64,000 nucleotides of DNA, from the NCBI RefSeq assembly GCF_000337835.1, contig NZ_AOLM01000028.1, positions 186,001 through 250,000 of the forward strand, in the 5' to 3' direction. This document shows, in pieces, positions 44,820 to 54,336 of the stretch. The notes under the pieces were generated by a model. It did no database searches. It saw nothing but the letters and a program-made list of their open reading frames with translations, and was not told the origin of the DNA. Position 1 is the stretch's first letter. Every line of letters begins with the position of its first letter. A program made the translations under genes and the position numbers. This stretch comes from Haloferax sulfurifontis ATCC BAA-897. GTDB taxonomy: Archaea; Halobacteriota; Halobacteria; Halobacteriales; Haloferacaceae.

Positions 44820-45323
44820 ATGACTGACCGGAAGGCGTTCACGCCCGAGGAGTGGCGGACGCTCGCGCAGACGCCGGTCGAGGTGATGTACGGCGTCGTC
44901 GTCGCCTCGAACGGTGGCCTGCGACGAGAGCTCAAAACGATTCGTCGGACCCTCCGGCACACGGACGAGTTCGAACCGGAGTCGGAACTCGTCACGCACC
45001 TCGCCGGGTTCGTCCGGGTGAACGCCGACCGGGTGCGACGCGACGCGGAGACGCACGATTTCACTCGCGCGGTGGCAATCGCTCGCGCGCACGACTACTG
45101 TCGGGAGGCGTCGGGAATCGTCCGAGCGCGAGCGACCGCGGCGGAACGGGCCGAGTACGCGCAGTTCGTCCGTTGGTGCGCTGAACGGGTCGCAGACGCC
45201 GGCGTCGAGGGCGGGCTACTGGGGTTGGGCGGCCGGCGAATCAGCCCGGCCGAGCGGGAATTCATCGACGCGATCGGGGAGACGCTCGCAATCGCCGACG
45301 GGGAACGCGAGACAAGCGAGTAA
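44820..45323 (+). CDS. Haloarchaeal hypothetical protein, 167 residues
   Basis: A soluble, mainly helical protein (TPEEWRTLAQTPVEVMYGVVVASN at the N-terminus, RAHDYCREASGIVRARATAAERAEYAQFVRWCAERVADAG in the middle). The domain was not recognised with certainty. It has its own TATA box. It ends 54 bp before the DUF389 gene on the same strand and may be cotranscribed with it. Confidence 0.7.
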   Translation: MTDRKAFTPEEWRTLAQTPVEVMYGVVVASNGGLRRELKTIRRTLRHTDEFEPESELVTHLAGFVRVNADRVRRDAETHDFTRAVAIARAHDYCREASGIVRARATAAERAEYAQFVRWCAERVADAGVEGGLLGLGGRRISPAEREFIDAIGETLAIADGERETSE

Positions 45324-45377
45324 GCTATCCTATCAGAGCACTCATGCTTTTTGCACTCTCGCGACGTTGTAGTTCGT

Positions 45378-46799
45378 ATGCGACTCGTTCAGGTGTTGAT
45401 ACCGCAGGGGAGTCGAGAGAGCGTCCTTGAGTCGCTCGACCGACAGGGCATCGACTACGCCGTCTTCGAGGAGGTCGGACGCGGCGAGTTCGAGGCGATG
45501 GTGCAGTTTCCGGTCCCGCCCAGCGGCGTCGAGACGGTGATAGAAGAACTGACGACCGCCGGCGTCCGAGACGACAGTTACACCATCGTACTCCCCACGG
45601 AGACGGTCGTCTCACAGCGCCTCTCGGCCCTGAAAGAGCGCTTTCCCGGACTCCGAATCTCCCGCGAGGAACTCCACGCGAGGGCGGAGGACCTCGCGCC
45701 GGCGAACTCGACGTTCTTCAGCTTCCTGATTCTCAGCACGGTCATCGCGGCAACGGGCCTGCTCCTCGACTCCGCGGCGACGATTATCGGGGCGATGGTC
45801 GTCGCCCCCCTGATGGGGCCGGCGGTTTCGGCGTCCGTCGGGGCGATACTGGCCGACAGGCGGATGGCGTCTCGCGGCGTCGTCCTGCAGGTGACGGGCC
45901 TCGCGGCGGCCATCGCGACGGCCGCCCTCCTCGGAGTGATACTCCAGCAGACGATACTCATTCCGCCGGGCGTCGACATACAGGCGATACCGCAGGTCGC
46001 AGAGCGCACCAGTCCGAACGTCCTGTCGCTGTTCCTCGCGTTGGGGTCGGGTATCGCGGGGGCGATAAGCATCATGCGCGGGTCCGGGTCGACGCTCGTC
46101 GGCGTCGCCATCGCCGTCGCGCTCGTCCCGCCGGCGGCGACGTCGGGGCTGGGGCTCGCGTTCGGACTCCCCGCGGTCGCCGTCGCGGGCGCGGTGCTCG
46201 TCGTCGTCAACCTCCTCGCCATCAACCTCTCGGCGCTGATTCTGTTCTATCTGTCGGGTTTCACGCCGCTGGACGCCGACGAGCGGGAGGGCGTCAGAGC
46301 GTCCGTCGCCTCCCGAATCGCCGTCCTCGGCGTTGCTATCGCCGTCCTCTCGCTCGTCCTCGCCGGCGTGACGTACGCGTCGTTCCAGACCGCGTCGTTC
46401 GAGCAACAGACGCAGGCCGAACTCCAGCGACAGTTCGACGAGGCGGACATCGAGGGCGTCGAACTCGTCAGCGTCACGGTCGACTACAGGCCCGTCGACT
46501 ACCTCCTCGGGAATCAACCGCGGGTCGACGTGCTCGTGGGGATTCCGCGCGACCTGCAAGCGCCCCCCGACCTCGCACAGCGATTCGACGACCAACTGAC
46601 TGAAGGGTTAGACCGGGACGTGGTCGTGAGAGTCGGCTTCGTCGAGGCGCAGGTCTCCGACGACGCGGCGACGAGAGCTTCGACCGCCGGGCTCGCTCCC
46701 GCGGGTACTCCTCTCGACCGACCCTCAGTCCCCCTCAACCGCGTTTCAGTCGTCCTCGACCGACCACCATTCCTCCACGCTCCGGAGGGTCGGCCGTGA
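45378..46799 (+). CDS. DUF389 / TIGR00341 family membrane protein
   Basis: A 473-residue protein. The N-terminal 80 residues form an ACT-like soluble domain (MRLVQVLIPQGSRESVLESL), then a hydrophobic domain of about six helices with the family core LDSAATIIGAMVVAPLMGPAVSAS, and a C-terminal soluble part. Function is unknown; fusions with potassium-channel domains are known for relatives. The ATG at 45378 matches the family start. Its stop overlaps the GTG of the phosphoesterase gene. Confidence 0.88.
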   Translation: MRLVQVLIPQGSRESVLESLDRQGIDYAVFEEVGRGEFEAMVQFPVPPSGVETVIEELTTAGVRDDSYTIVLPTETVVSQRLSALKERFPGLRISREELHARAEDLAPANSTFFSFLILSTVIAATGLLLDSAATIIGAMVVAPLMGPAVSASVGAILADRRMASRGVVLQVTGLAAAIATAALLGVILQQTILIPPGVDIQAIPQVAERTSPNVLSLFLALGSGIAGAISIMRGSGSTLVGVAIAVALVPPAATSGLGLAFGLPAVAVAGAVLVVVNLLAINLSALILFYLSGFTPLDADEREGVRASVASRIAVLGVAIAVLSLVLAGVTYASFQTASFEQQTQAELQRQFDEADIEGVELVSVTVDYRPVDYLLGNQPRVDVLVGIPRDLQAPPDLAQRFDDQLTEGLDRDVVVRVGFVEAQVSDDAATRASTAGLAPAGTPLDRPSVPLNRVSVVLDRPPFLHAPEGRP

Positions 46800-48130
46800 C
46801 CGACGCGTACTACTTCATCAGCGACCTCCACATCGGCGGCGACGAGCAACTGGGGAAGGTCGATTTCCTCGACGAGCTACTGACGTTCCTTCGGACGCTC
46901 GAAGCGACCGACGAGGACGCCGAGCTAATCATCAACGGCGACGCGTTCGGGCTGTGGGAGTTCACCGGCGTCGACGGACTCGACAAGTTCGACGCGCTCG
47001 TCGACCTCTATCCGGAGCTGTTCGACCAGTTCGAAGCGACGGGCGCGCGAACCCCCATCACGCTCATCCCCGGGAACCACGACTACGAACTCGCGGCCTA
47101 CCCGGAGTACGTCGACCGACTGGCCGAGTTCAACCTCACGCTCCGACAGGAGGTCTCGATAACCCGGCGCGTCGGCGACGCCGTCGTCTACGTCGAACAC
47201 GGGATGCAACGGGACCCGAACAACCGGATTCCGGACTTCGGAAACCCCTACGCGAACCCGCCGGGCTACTTCGTCAACAGGCAGGTCACGAGTCGCGCCG
47301 GCCGGCTCTCCGAGCGGGGGAAGTTCAACTGGCTCAAAGACGTACAGGCGGTGACGCCGATGACGCAGATTCCGGCGTGGATGCTTTCGAACTACTTCTA
47401 CCGGGAGATGAGCCCGTGGCTCAGATACGTCTCCGCCCCGTTTCTCCTCCTGTTCAACGTCGGGTTCCTCTACGTGCTCGCGTTCGCGCTCGACGCCGCC
47501 GGTCTCTGGTCGCTCCCGATGGACCTCATCGAACGGTTCCTCGGGCTGTTCGGCCCGGTCGGGACGCTGGTCGACCTGCTTTTGACCGCGAACCTCGCCG
47601 TCACGCTGTTGTTGCTACTGGTCGCGATACCGCTTTTCGTCCTCGCGCGAGACGTTCGAAAGACGCTTCGGCGGTTCGGCATCGACCGACCGGAGGAACG
47701 GGAGTCGTCGGCGGACACCTATCTGACGGCCGCCAGAGAGCTGTTCGCGTCCGACCCGACGGTTGCGGTGTTCGTCTACGGCCACACCCACCGGCCCGCA
47801 GTCACCGAAATCGAAGGCGGGGTCGTCGTCAACACGGGGACGTGGCTGAAGCGACTGCGACGCGTCGAGTCCGCGTTCGGCGTCCTCCCGCCCGTGTTCT
47901 ACTCGTGGTATCAACTCAACTACGTGCGCGTGTCGGCGACGGACGACGGCGGGGTCGCCGTCGACTACGAACTCGTGGAGAAGCCCGCGCCGAACGAGGA
48001 GACGTGGTTCCAACGACTCGTCACGTCGACACCGAAGCGAGGGACCGCGATTCCGTCGCGGACGGTCGTCCGGCCGACGACCGAGGCGAGCGAGTCGGTT
48101 GCGGCGGAGACCGACGCGAGCGACCGCTGA
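46796..48130 (+). CDS. Metallophosphoesterase with internal membrane helices
   Basis: A 444-residue calcineurin-type phosphoesterase. Metal motifs in order: FISDLHIGG, INGDAFG, LIPGNHDYEL and VFVYGHTHRP. Between the third and last motifs a 150-residue insertion holds two hydrophobic helices (YVSAPFLLLFNVGFLYVLAFALD and LVDLLLTANLAVTLLLLLVAIPLFVLA), so the catalytic domain is membrane-tethered. It resembles UDP-2,3-diacylglucosamine pyrophosphatases only in its motifs; the archaeal substrate is unknown. The start is GTG 46796 overlapping the DUF389 stop. Probably one operon with its neighbours. Confidence 0.85.
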   Translation: MTDAYYFISDLHIGGDEQLGKVDFLDELLTFLRTLEATDEDAELIINGDAFGLWEFTGVDGLDKFDALVDLYPELFDQFEATGARTPITLIPGNHDYELAAYPEYVDRLAEFNLTLRQEVSITRRVGDAVVYVEHGMQRDPNNRIPDFGNPYANPPGYFVNRQVTSRAGRLSERGKFNWLKDVQAVTPMTQIPAWMLSNYFYREMSPWLRYVSAPFLLLFNVGFLYVLAFALDAAGLWSLPMDLIERFLGLFGPVGTLVDLLLTANLAVTLLLLLVAIPLFVLARDVRKTLRRFGIDRPEERESSADTYLTAARELFASDPTVAVFVYGHTHRPAVTEIEGGVVVNTGTWLKRLRRVESAFGVLPPVFYSWYQLNYVRVSATDDGGVAVDYELVEKPAPNEETWFQRLVTSTPKRGTAIPSRTVVRPTTEASESVAAETDASDR

Positions 48131-48164
48131 CGGTCCGGACCGCTCTGTCGAGGGGTAACGACAT

Positions 48165-49052
48165 ATGGCTCGGCGGCGATGGTTGGACATGACGCAAACG
48201 CCCAGAGACCAGGTGTGGACGGTGGTCGACCCGGATTCCGAGAACCGCTGGGGCGAACGATTCGAACGCCTCGTGTTCGTCCTCGCGTCGGCGAACGTCG
48301 CCGCCGTCGTCCTCTCGACGGTCGAGTCGCTGTACGAACGGTTCGGAGCCTACTTCGAGGGCCTGCTCGTCGCGTCCATCGCGCTGTTCACGTGCCTGTA
48401 CGTCGTCCGGCTCTGGGCCGCCGGCTCGGCCGCTCCCGACGCCGGACGGAGTCGGTTCGCGTTCGTCCGCGACCCCATCTCGGTCGTCGACTGCTTCGTC
48501 ATCGCGACGTTCTGGACCGGGCTCCTCTTCGAGATACGGCTGTTCGAGTCGGGGCTGTTCCGCGTCTTCTGGCTGGCGCGCGTGCTGAACCTCTCGTGGT
48601 TCAGACGCTCCCGGCGGCGGTTCAAGCGCGTCCTCGACGCACAGCGCTCCGACCTCGGGGTCGCGTTCACCGGGGCCGGGATGTTGGTCCTCGTCTCGTC
48701 GACGCTCATGTACTTCGTCGAGGGAAGCGTTCAACCGGACGCGTTCTCGTCGATTCCGGAGACGCTCTGGTGGGGGGTCGTGACGCTCACCACGGTCGGC
48801 TACGGCGACGTCGTGCCCGTCACGCCGCTCGGGCGCCTCCTCGGCGCGGCAACCATGCTCGGCGGCGTCGCCTTCTTCGCGCTCCCGTCGAGCATCTTGG
48901 CCGCGGGGTTCTTCGCGGAGCGGACGGGAGAGCAGGCGCGGACCGGCGACGGAGCGCAGACGGGGACACAGACGCAGACGGCCGGGAGACCGAACGTCCA
49001 GTGGTGTCCGCACTGCGGCGAGTCGCTCGGCTCGGAGTCGTCTCACGGCTGA
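48165..49052 (+). CDS. Voltage-gated potassium channel-like protein
   Basis: A 295-residue six-helix cation channel. The selectivity filter TTVGYGDVV is at residues 209-217, the preceding pore helix ETLWWGVVTL is intact, and S4 is suggested by arginine-rich RVFWLARVLNLSWFRRSRRR (133-152). After S6 the tail carries a Gln/Thr-rich linker and CPHCG (Cys281, Cys284), half of a zinc ribbon. A second possible start is ATG 48189 (MTQTPRDQ). It follows the phosphoesterase by 34 bp. Confidence 0.87.
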   Translation: MARRRWLDMTQTPRDQVWTVVDPDSENRWGERFERLVFVLASANVAAVVLSTVESLYERFGAYFEGLLVASIALFTCLYVVRLWAAGSAAPDAGRSRFAFVRDPISVVDCFVIATFWTGLLFEIRLFESGLFRVFWLARVLNLSWFRRSRRRFKRVLDAQRSDLGVAFTGAGMLVLVSSTLMYFVEGSVQPDAFSSIPETLWWGVVTLTTVGYGDVVPVTPLGRLLGAATMLGGVAFFALPSSILAAGFFAERTGEQARTGDGAQTGTQTQTAGRPNVQWCPHCGESLGSESSHG

Positions 49053-49095
49053 CCCGAGCCGACCGGGAGACGGGCCACACCCGCCGTCAGCAGGG

Positions 49096-49101
49096 TTTAT
49101 C
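49096..49101 (+). promoter_or_regulatory. TATA element of the MFS gene
   Basis: TTTATC lies 25-30 bp before ATG 49126. It supports ATG 49126 as start rather than the in-frame GTG at 49111, and suggests the MFS gene can be transcribed independently of the genes before it. Confidence 0.5.
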
Positions 49102-49125
49102 GAACGGGACGTGGTAACAACAGGG

Positions 49126-50793
49126 ATGGACGCAGACGCGAACGCCCACGGTCTCGAAGCGGGCACGGTGGCGACCGACTCGGCGAGCGGGCTGGCGTAC
49201 TGGGGGCCGGCCGTGGCGGTGAGCCTCGCGATGTTCATCGGGGTCATCGACTCGACGCTGATGAACGTCGCGATTCCGTCTATCGTCGCCGACCTCGACA
49301 CGACCGTCACGGTCGTCCAGGGCGCGATTTCGTTCTACGCGATGGTCATGGCGGCGCTGATTCTCCCCGGCGGCAAGCTGTCGTCGATGTACGGGGTTCG
49401 ACGGCTGATGACCGCGACGCTCCTCGTGTACGGGGTCGGGACGACGCTGGCGGCGCTGAGTTGGAACGTCGCCGTGCTCTACGTCGGCTGGTCGGTCGTA
49501 GAGGGGGCCGCCGCCGCCGTGTTGCTCCCGCTTACGTTCACCGTCCTCCTCGTCAGCTACGAGGGCGCAGACCGGGCGAAAGCCCTCGGTATCCTCGCCG
49601 GCGTGAACGCCGCGGGTGCCGCGTTCGGACCGCTGCTCGGCGGCGCGGTCACGACGTTCGCGAGCTGGCGATGGGGGTTCGGCATCGAGGTGCTAATCGT
49701 CCTCGTCGCGCTCGCGTTCGTCAGGTATCTCCCCGAGGAGCCCCTGAGCGAGACGCCGACGAAACTGGACGTCGGCGGCACGCTCCTCTCGGTGGTGGGG
49801 ACGACCGCCCTCGTCGCCGGCGTCCTCTTGGCCGGGCGGTACGGCTGGCTGTTGGCCCGCCGACCATTCGTCGTCGGCGACGTGCAGTTGGACCTGCTCG
49901 GCGCGTCTCCGACCCTCTGGCTCGTCGGCTTCGGGGCCGTCGTCTTCGCGGGCTTCGTCCAGTACGAGCGCCGCGTCGAGCGCGAGGGCGGGTCGCCGCT
50001 CGTCCCGGTCCGGCTCCTGTCGAACGGGCAGTTCACCGCCGGCGTCGTCACGAACGCCGCGCGGTCGTTGGTCCTCGCGGGCTTCATCTTCGTCGTCCCG
50101 GTCTTCCTCCAGTCCGGGGCCGGCTACACCGCGTTCGAGACCGGCGTCGCGATGCTTCCGTTCTCCCTCGCGACGTTCGTCGCGTCCATCTTCACGACCG
50201 GCTGGCGGCGGTTCGTCGCGCCGAAACTGCTGATTCAGGGCGGCATCGTCCTCACGGGACTCGGCGTGCTCGCGCTCGCGTCGCAGACGGCGCTGGACGC
50301 GACGGTCGCACAGCTCGCCGCGCCGATGGCGCTCATCGGTCTCGGACTCGGCCTCGTGATGGCACAGCTCATCGACATGACGCTCTCGGCCGTCGAACGG
50401 CGGGACTCGGCGGCGGCGTCCGGCCTGTTGAACGCGACGATGATGCTCGGCTACTCGTTCGGGACCGCCATCGTGGGCGCGTACCTGCTCGGGCGCTTTT
50501 ACGGCGGCGTCGTCGACGGCGTGTTGACCGCCATCGACGCGGGCGTGTCGGCGAGCGAGCGAGGGGCGCTCGTCCTCGCGCTGGAAAACGCCGCCGAGAC
50601 GGCGACCGAAGAGACCCAACGGGCGTTTCTCGCCGGCCTCACACCGGCGCAACGAGAACTGCTGGCCGACGTGTTCGACGCCGCGATAGTGCAGGCACAG
50701 CGGGAGACGCTGTTTCTCCTCGCGCTTTTCGTGTTGCTCGTGCTCCTCGTTTCGACGCTCCTACCGGACGAAGGGACCAGCGGCGACCCGTGA
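49126..50793 (+). CDS. MFS transporter, DHA2 (14-helix drug:H+ antiporter) family
   Basis: A 555-residue exporter with about 14 membrane helices. The first helix carries FIGVIDSTLMNVAIPSIVADL and the loop 2-3 motif is GGKLSSMYGVRRLM, both typical of DHA2 exporters. The motif-C-like segment GILAGVNAAGAAFGPLLGG follows. It pumps drugs, osmolytes or other small compounds out. A low-complexity loop (AENAAETATEETQRAF type) lies before the last helix. Confidence 0.87.
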   Translation: MDADANAHGLEAGTVATDSASGLAYWGPAVAVSLAMFIGVIDSTLMNVAIPSIVADLDTTVTVVQGAISFYAMVMAALILPGGKLSSMYGVRRLMTATLLVYGVGTTLAALSWNVAVLYVGWSVVEGAAAAVLLPLTFTVLLVSYEGADRAKALGILAGVNAAGAAFGPLLGGAVTTFASWRWGFGIEVLIVLVALAFVRYLPEEPLSETPTKLDVGGTLLSVVGTTALVAGVLLAGRYGWLLARRPFVVGDVQLDLLGASPTLWLVGFGAVVFAGFVQYERRVEREGGSPLVPVRLLSNGQFTAGVVTNAARSLVLAGFIFVVPVFLQSGAGYTAFETGVAMLPFSLATFVASIFTTGWRRFVAPKLLIQGGIVLTGLGVLALASQTALDATVAQLAAPMALIGLGLGLVMAQLIDMTLSAVERRDSAAASGLLNATMMLGYSFGTAIVGAYLLGRFYGGVVDGVLTAIDAGVSASERGALVLALENAAETATEETQRAFLAGLTPAQRELLADVFDAAIVQAQRETLFLLALFVLLVLLVSTLLPDEGTSGDP

Positions 50794-51253
50794 GCCGTGA
50801 GCACAGCGTCGTTCGCTGTCGCCGCTCTCATCGCTGTCGTCGTCTCAACAAACAATGCGTTGAGTGAGCAGACTGACGTGAGTCCACCATCCAAAATATT
50901 TGTTTTGATAACATCCTCACCAGTAAGTATTGAATGGAAATAGCAATATTGAATTTAGAGGCGACTGAGAAGATTTATCTAAATACCCCGAATCAACCCT
51001 CAAAGCCACAAATTCTAGAATTTGTGAAATTTTTTCACATATAGTCGAGTGAGTATTTAACACAACAAAATTGGATTCGAAACTATAGTTTAAAATATTT
51101 GTATTCAGAAGTCAGATTTTATTCGGCATCGTTATACAATATCCCCGTTAGTCTGTATCGACCAATTATCGGACGTGAATCCGTATTTGGCAGTAATATG
51201 GAATTTAAGGGACTCAGGGGCCACAGCAGGACGGACGGAGAGGCGAACAGTCG
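50794..51253. other. AT-rich gap before the giant secreted protein gene
   Basis: Holds a perfect 20-bp palindrome at 51007-51026, two copies of AAAATATTTGT (50893, 51091), and a TTTAAGG box at about 51202-51209 that could be the TATA element for the gene at 51254. No gene. Confidence 0.45.
51007..51026. repeat. Perfect 20-bp palindrome CACAAATTC-TA-GAATTTGTG
   Basis: All 20 bases are self-complementary with no loop, which suits a dimeric protein site better than a hairpin terminator. It is 227 bp before the beta-propeller/PKD gene. Confidence 0.55.
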
Positions 51254-53007
51254 ATGACGGGAAGGCGCGGAATAACGCGACAGCGGGTGAGCACACTCGT
51301 GTTGGCGTTGATGACGGTGATTTCGCTCGTCGCGTGGGTGCCGGTCGGCGCGGCGGCGGTCACGAACGGCGCGGACATCGCGCATTCGAATCTCTCGGTG
51401 ACGCCGACGACGCTCTACGAGGGAAGCGCCGTCACCGTGAACGTCACCGTCGAAAACACCGGGGCGTCACAGCAACCGTACAACACGACGCTCACCGTCG
51501 ACGGCGCAGTCGTGGCGTATCAAACCGGGACGCTGAACGCGAGCGAAAGCCAACAGCTCACGTTCACGAAGACGCTCTGGGGGGCGGGGACCTACGACGT
51601 CGCCGCCGGCGGGCTCGCCGCACAGACCGTGACCGTCGAGGCGGCCAACGCGAAGTTCCACGGCGGACCGGGCAACCTCGGGTACTACCCGAATCAGGAG
51701 GGCCCGCTCACGGAGCCCACCGAGGCGTGGAACATCACCGACTCGAGTCCGCAGGTGATGCAACCGACCATCGTCGGCGACACGCTTTACACCGCGTTCC
51801 ACAACGGCGGCAGTCTGTACGCGTTAGACCCCGAGACGGGCGCGGAGAAATGGAACGCGACGCCCGGCGGCCTCGACGGGTCGACGTGGACCACACCGGC
51901 CTACGCCAACGGCGTCCTCTACCTCGGAAGCAACGACTACAAGCTACACGCGATAAACGCGACCGACGGCACCGAAATCTGGAACTACCAGACGCAGACG
52001 AACGTCCGGTCGGCCCCCGCGGTCGTCGACGGCGTCGTCTACTTCGGAAGCAACGACGGGAACCTGACCGCGGTCGACGCCGACACCGGCGAAGAGCTCT
52101 GGTACTACACGATGTACCAGCCGGTGCTGGTGGAGTCGAACCCCGCGGTCGTCGACGGCGTCGTCTACGTCTCGGCCGACGACGATAACCTGACCGCGCT
52201 GAACGCCACCACCGGGGCGAAACTCTGGAACTACACGCTCCGCGACGAGAGCCAGTCGGACCCGACGGTCGCGAACGACACGGTGTTCGTCGGGAGCGAC
52301 AGCACGATGGGCGAAACAAGCGGGAACGGAAGCGTGTACGCCATCAACGCGACCGACGGCACCAAGCGCTGGAACTACTCGATGACGGGCGACGTGGATT
52401 CGAGTCAGGTGTACGCCGACGGCGTCGTCTACGCCGGGAGCCGCGGGGGCGACCTCGTCGCGCTCGACGCCGCCGACGGAAGCAGACTCTGGAACGCGTC
52501 CGGAAACAGCTTCCGCGGCGCGCCGGTCGTCGCGGGCGACGTGCTCTACATCTCGGATTTCGGTGACGACACCGTCCACGCGTTCAACGCGACCGACGGG
52601 ACGGAGCTGTGGTCGTACGACTCGCCGACGAGCACCCTCTACCCCACGCCGCTCGCGTGGAACGGCTACCTCTACTACGGGAGCGGCAGTCAGTTCCACG
52701 CGCTCGCGGAACCGGCACCCGCCGTCTCCGCGGTCAACGCGACGAGCCCCTCGGGGCAGAACCTCTCCGTGTCGTTCGACTCGTCGCAGGCCCTGACGAA
52801 CGTCTCCGTCTCGGTCTCCGGCCCGAGTTCGACGACGTTCACCGAGGCCGACTTCGCGGAATCGGGGAGCGGGCCGTACACGTACGCGCTCGCGTCGCCG
52901 TACGAGACCGGGAGCGACGGTACCTACACCGTCACGGTCGAGACCGCCAAGAACGCCGACGGGCAGGACGGGGCCGCAAGCGAGTCCGACAGCGTCACTA
53001 TCGACAC

Positions 53008-54282
53008 GGTCGCGCCCGTCGTCGACGCGGGAGCGAACGCGACCGTCGACGAGGACGTCGCGCTCGACTTCAACGCGACGGCGACCGACGCCGTCGGCGT
53101 CACGAGCACCTCGTGGGACTTCGGCGACGGCTCCGCGAACGCGACCGGCAAAAACGCCACGCACACGTTCGCCGACCCCGGCACCTACACGGCGACGTTC
53201 ACCGCCACCGACGCCGCGGGAAACGAGGAAACCGACTCGCTGGTCGTGACCGTCAACGACACGACCGCACCCACCGCAGACGCGGGCGCGAATCAAACCG
53301 CCGACGAGGACACCGCCGTCGACTTCGACGGCTCCGCCTCGACCGACAACGGCGTCATCGACAGCTACGAGTGGGACTTCGACGACGGCTCCGCGAACGC
53401 GACCGGAGCGACTCCGAGCCACACGTTCGCCGACCCCGGTACCTACAACGTCACGCTGAACGTGACCGACGGCGGCGGTAACGCCGACGCCGACACGCTC
53501 GTCGTGACGGTCGACGACGCGACCGCACCGGCCGCAGACGCGGCGCGGACCAGACCGTCGACGAGGACGCCACCGCCGAGTTCAACGCGACGGCGACCGA
53601 CGCCTCGGGAGTCGCGACCTACGAGTGGGACTTCGGCGACAGCGCGAACGCGACCGGCGAGAACGCCACCCACGCGTTCGCCGACCCCGGCACCTACACC
53701 GTCACGCTGAACGTGACCGACACCGTCGGCAACAGCGCGTTCGACACGCTCACCGCGACGGTCAACGACACGACCGCGCCGACCGCCGACGCCGGGATCA
53801 ACCAGACCGTCGACGAGGACACCGACGTCGACTTCGACGGCTCCGAGTCGACCGACAACGGTGCCATCGACAGCTACGAATGGGACTTCGGCGACAGCGC
53901 GAACGCGACCGGGGCGACGCCGAACCACACGTTCGCCGACCCCGGCACGTACGACGTGGTGCTGACGGTGACCGACGGCGGCGGCAACGCCGATTCCGAC
54001 TCGCTGGTCGTGACCGTCAACGACACGACCGCACCCACCGCCGACGCCGGCGACAACGTGTCGGTCACGGAGGGGACCGCAGTCGAGTTCAACGCCAGCG
54101 GGTCGACCGACAACGGCGTCCTCGACAGCTACGAGTGGGACTTCGGTGACGGCGCGAACGCGACGAACGCCACCGAGACGCACAGCTACGACTCGACCGG
54201 CACCTACACCGTCACCCTGAACGTGACTGACGCCGCCGGCAACGTCGATTCGGACACGATGACCGTCACCGTGACCGAAGAA
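53008..54282 (+). repeat. Five tandem PKD-domain repeats
   Basis: Each unit is about 84-86 codons with the hallmark DSYEWDFGD..ANATG..HTFADPGTY.VTLNVTD. Units begin near 53008, 53261, 53519, 53770 and 54025. DNA identity between units is high, a good substrate for recombination. The missing base is in unit 3. Confidence 0.75.
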
Positions 54283-54336
54283 TCGTCGTCATCGTCGTCC
54301 TCCTCGTCGTCGTCATCCTCGTCCTCGTCTTCGTCG
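54283..54336 (+). repeat. TCN microsatellite encoding 18 serines
   Basis: Eighteen consecutive Ser codons (TCG, TCC, TCA, TCT mixed) form a hinge between the PKD block and the C-terminal domains. Confidence 0.8.

Noticed and set aside
51007-51026. Palindrome read as a transcription terminator
   Set aside because: There is no loop, and it lies over 200 bp after the MFS stop, so an operator-like role fits better.
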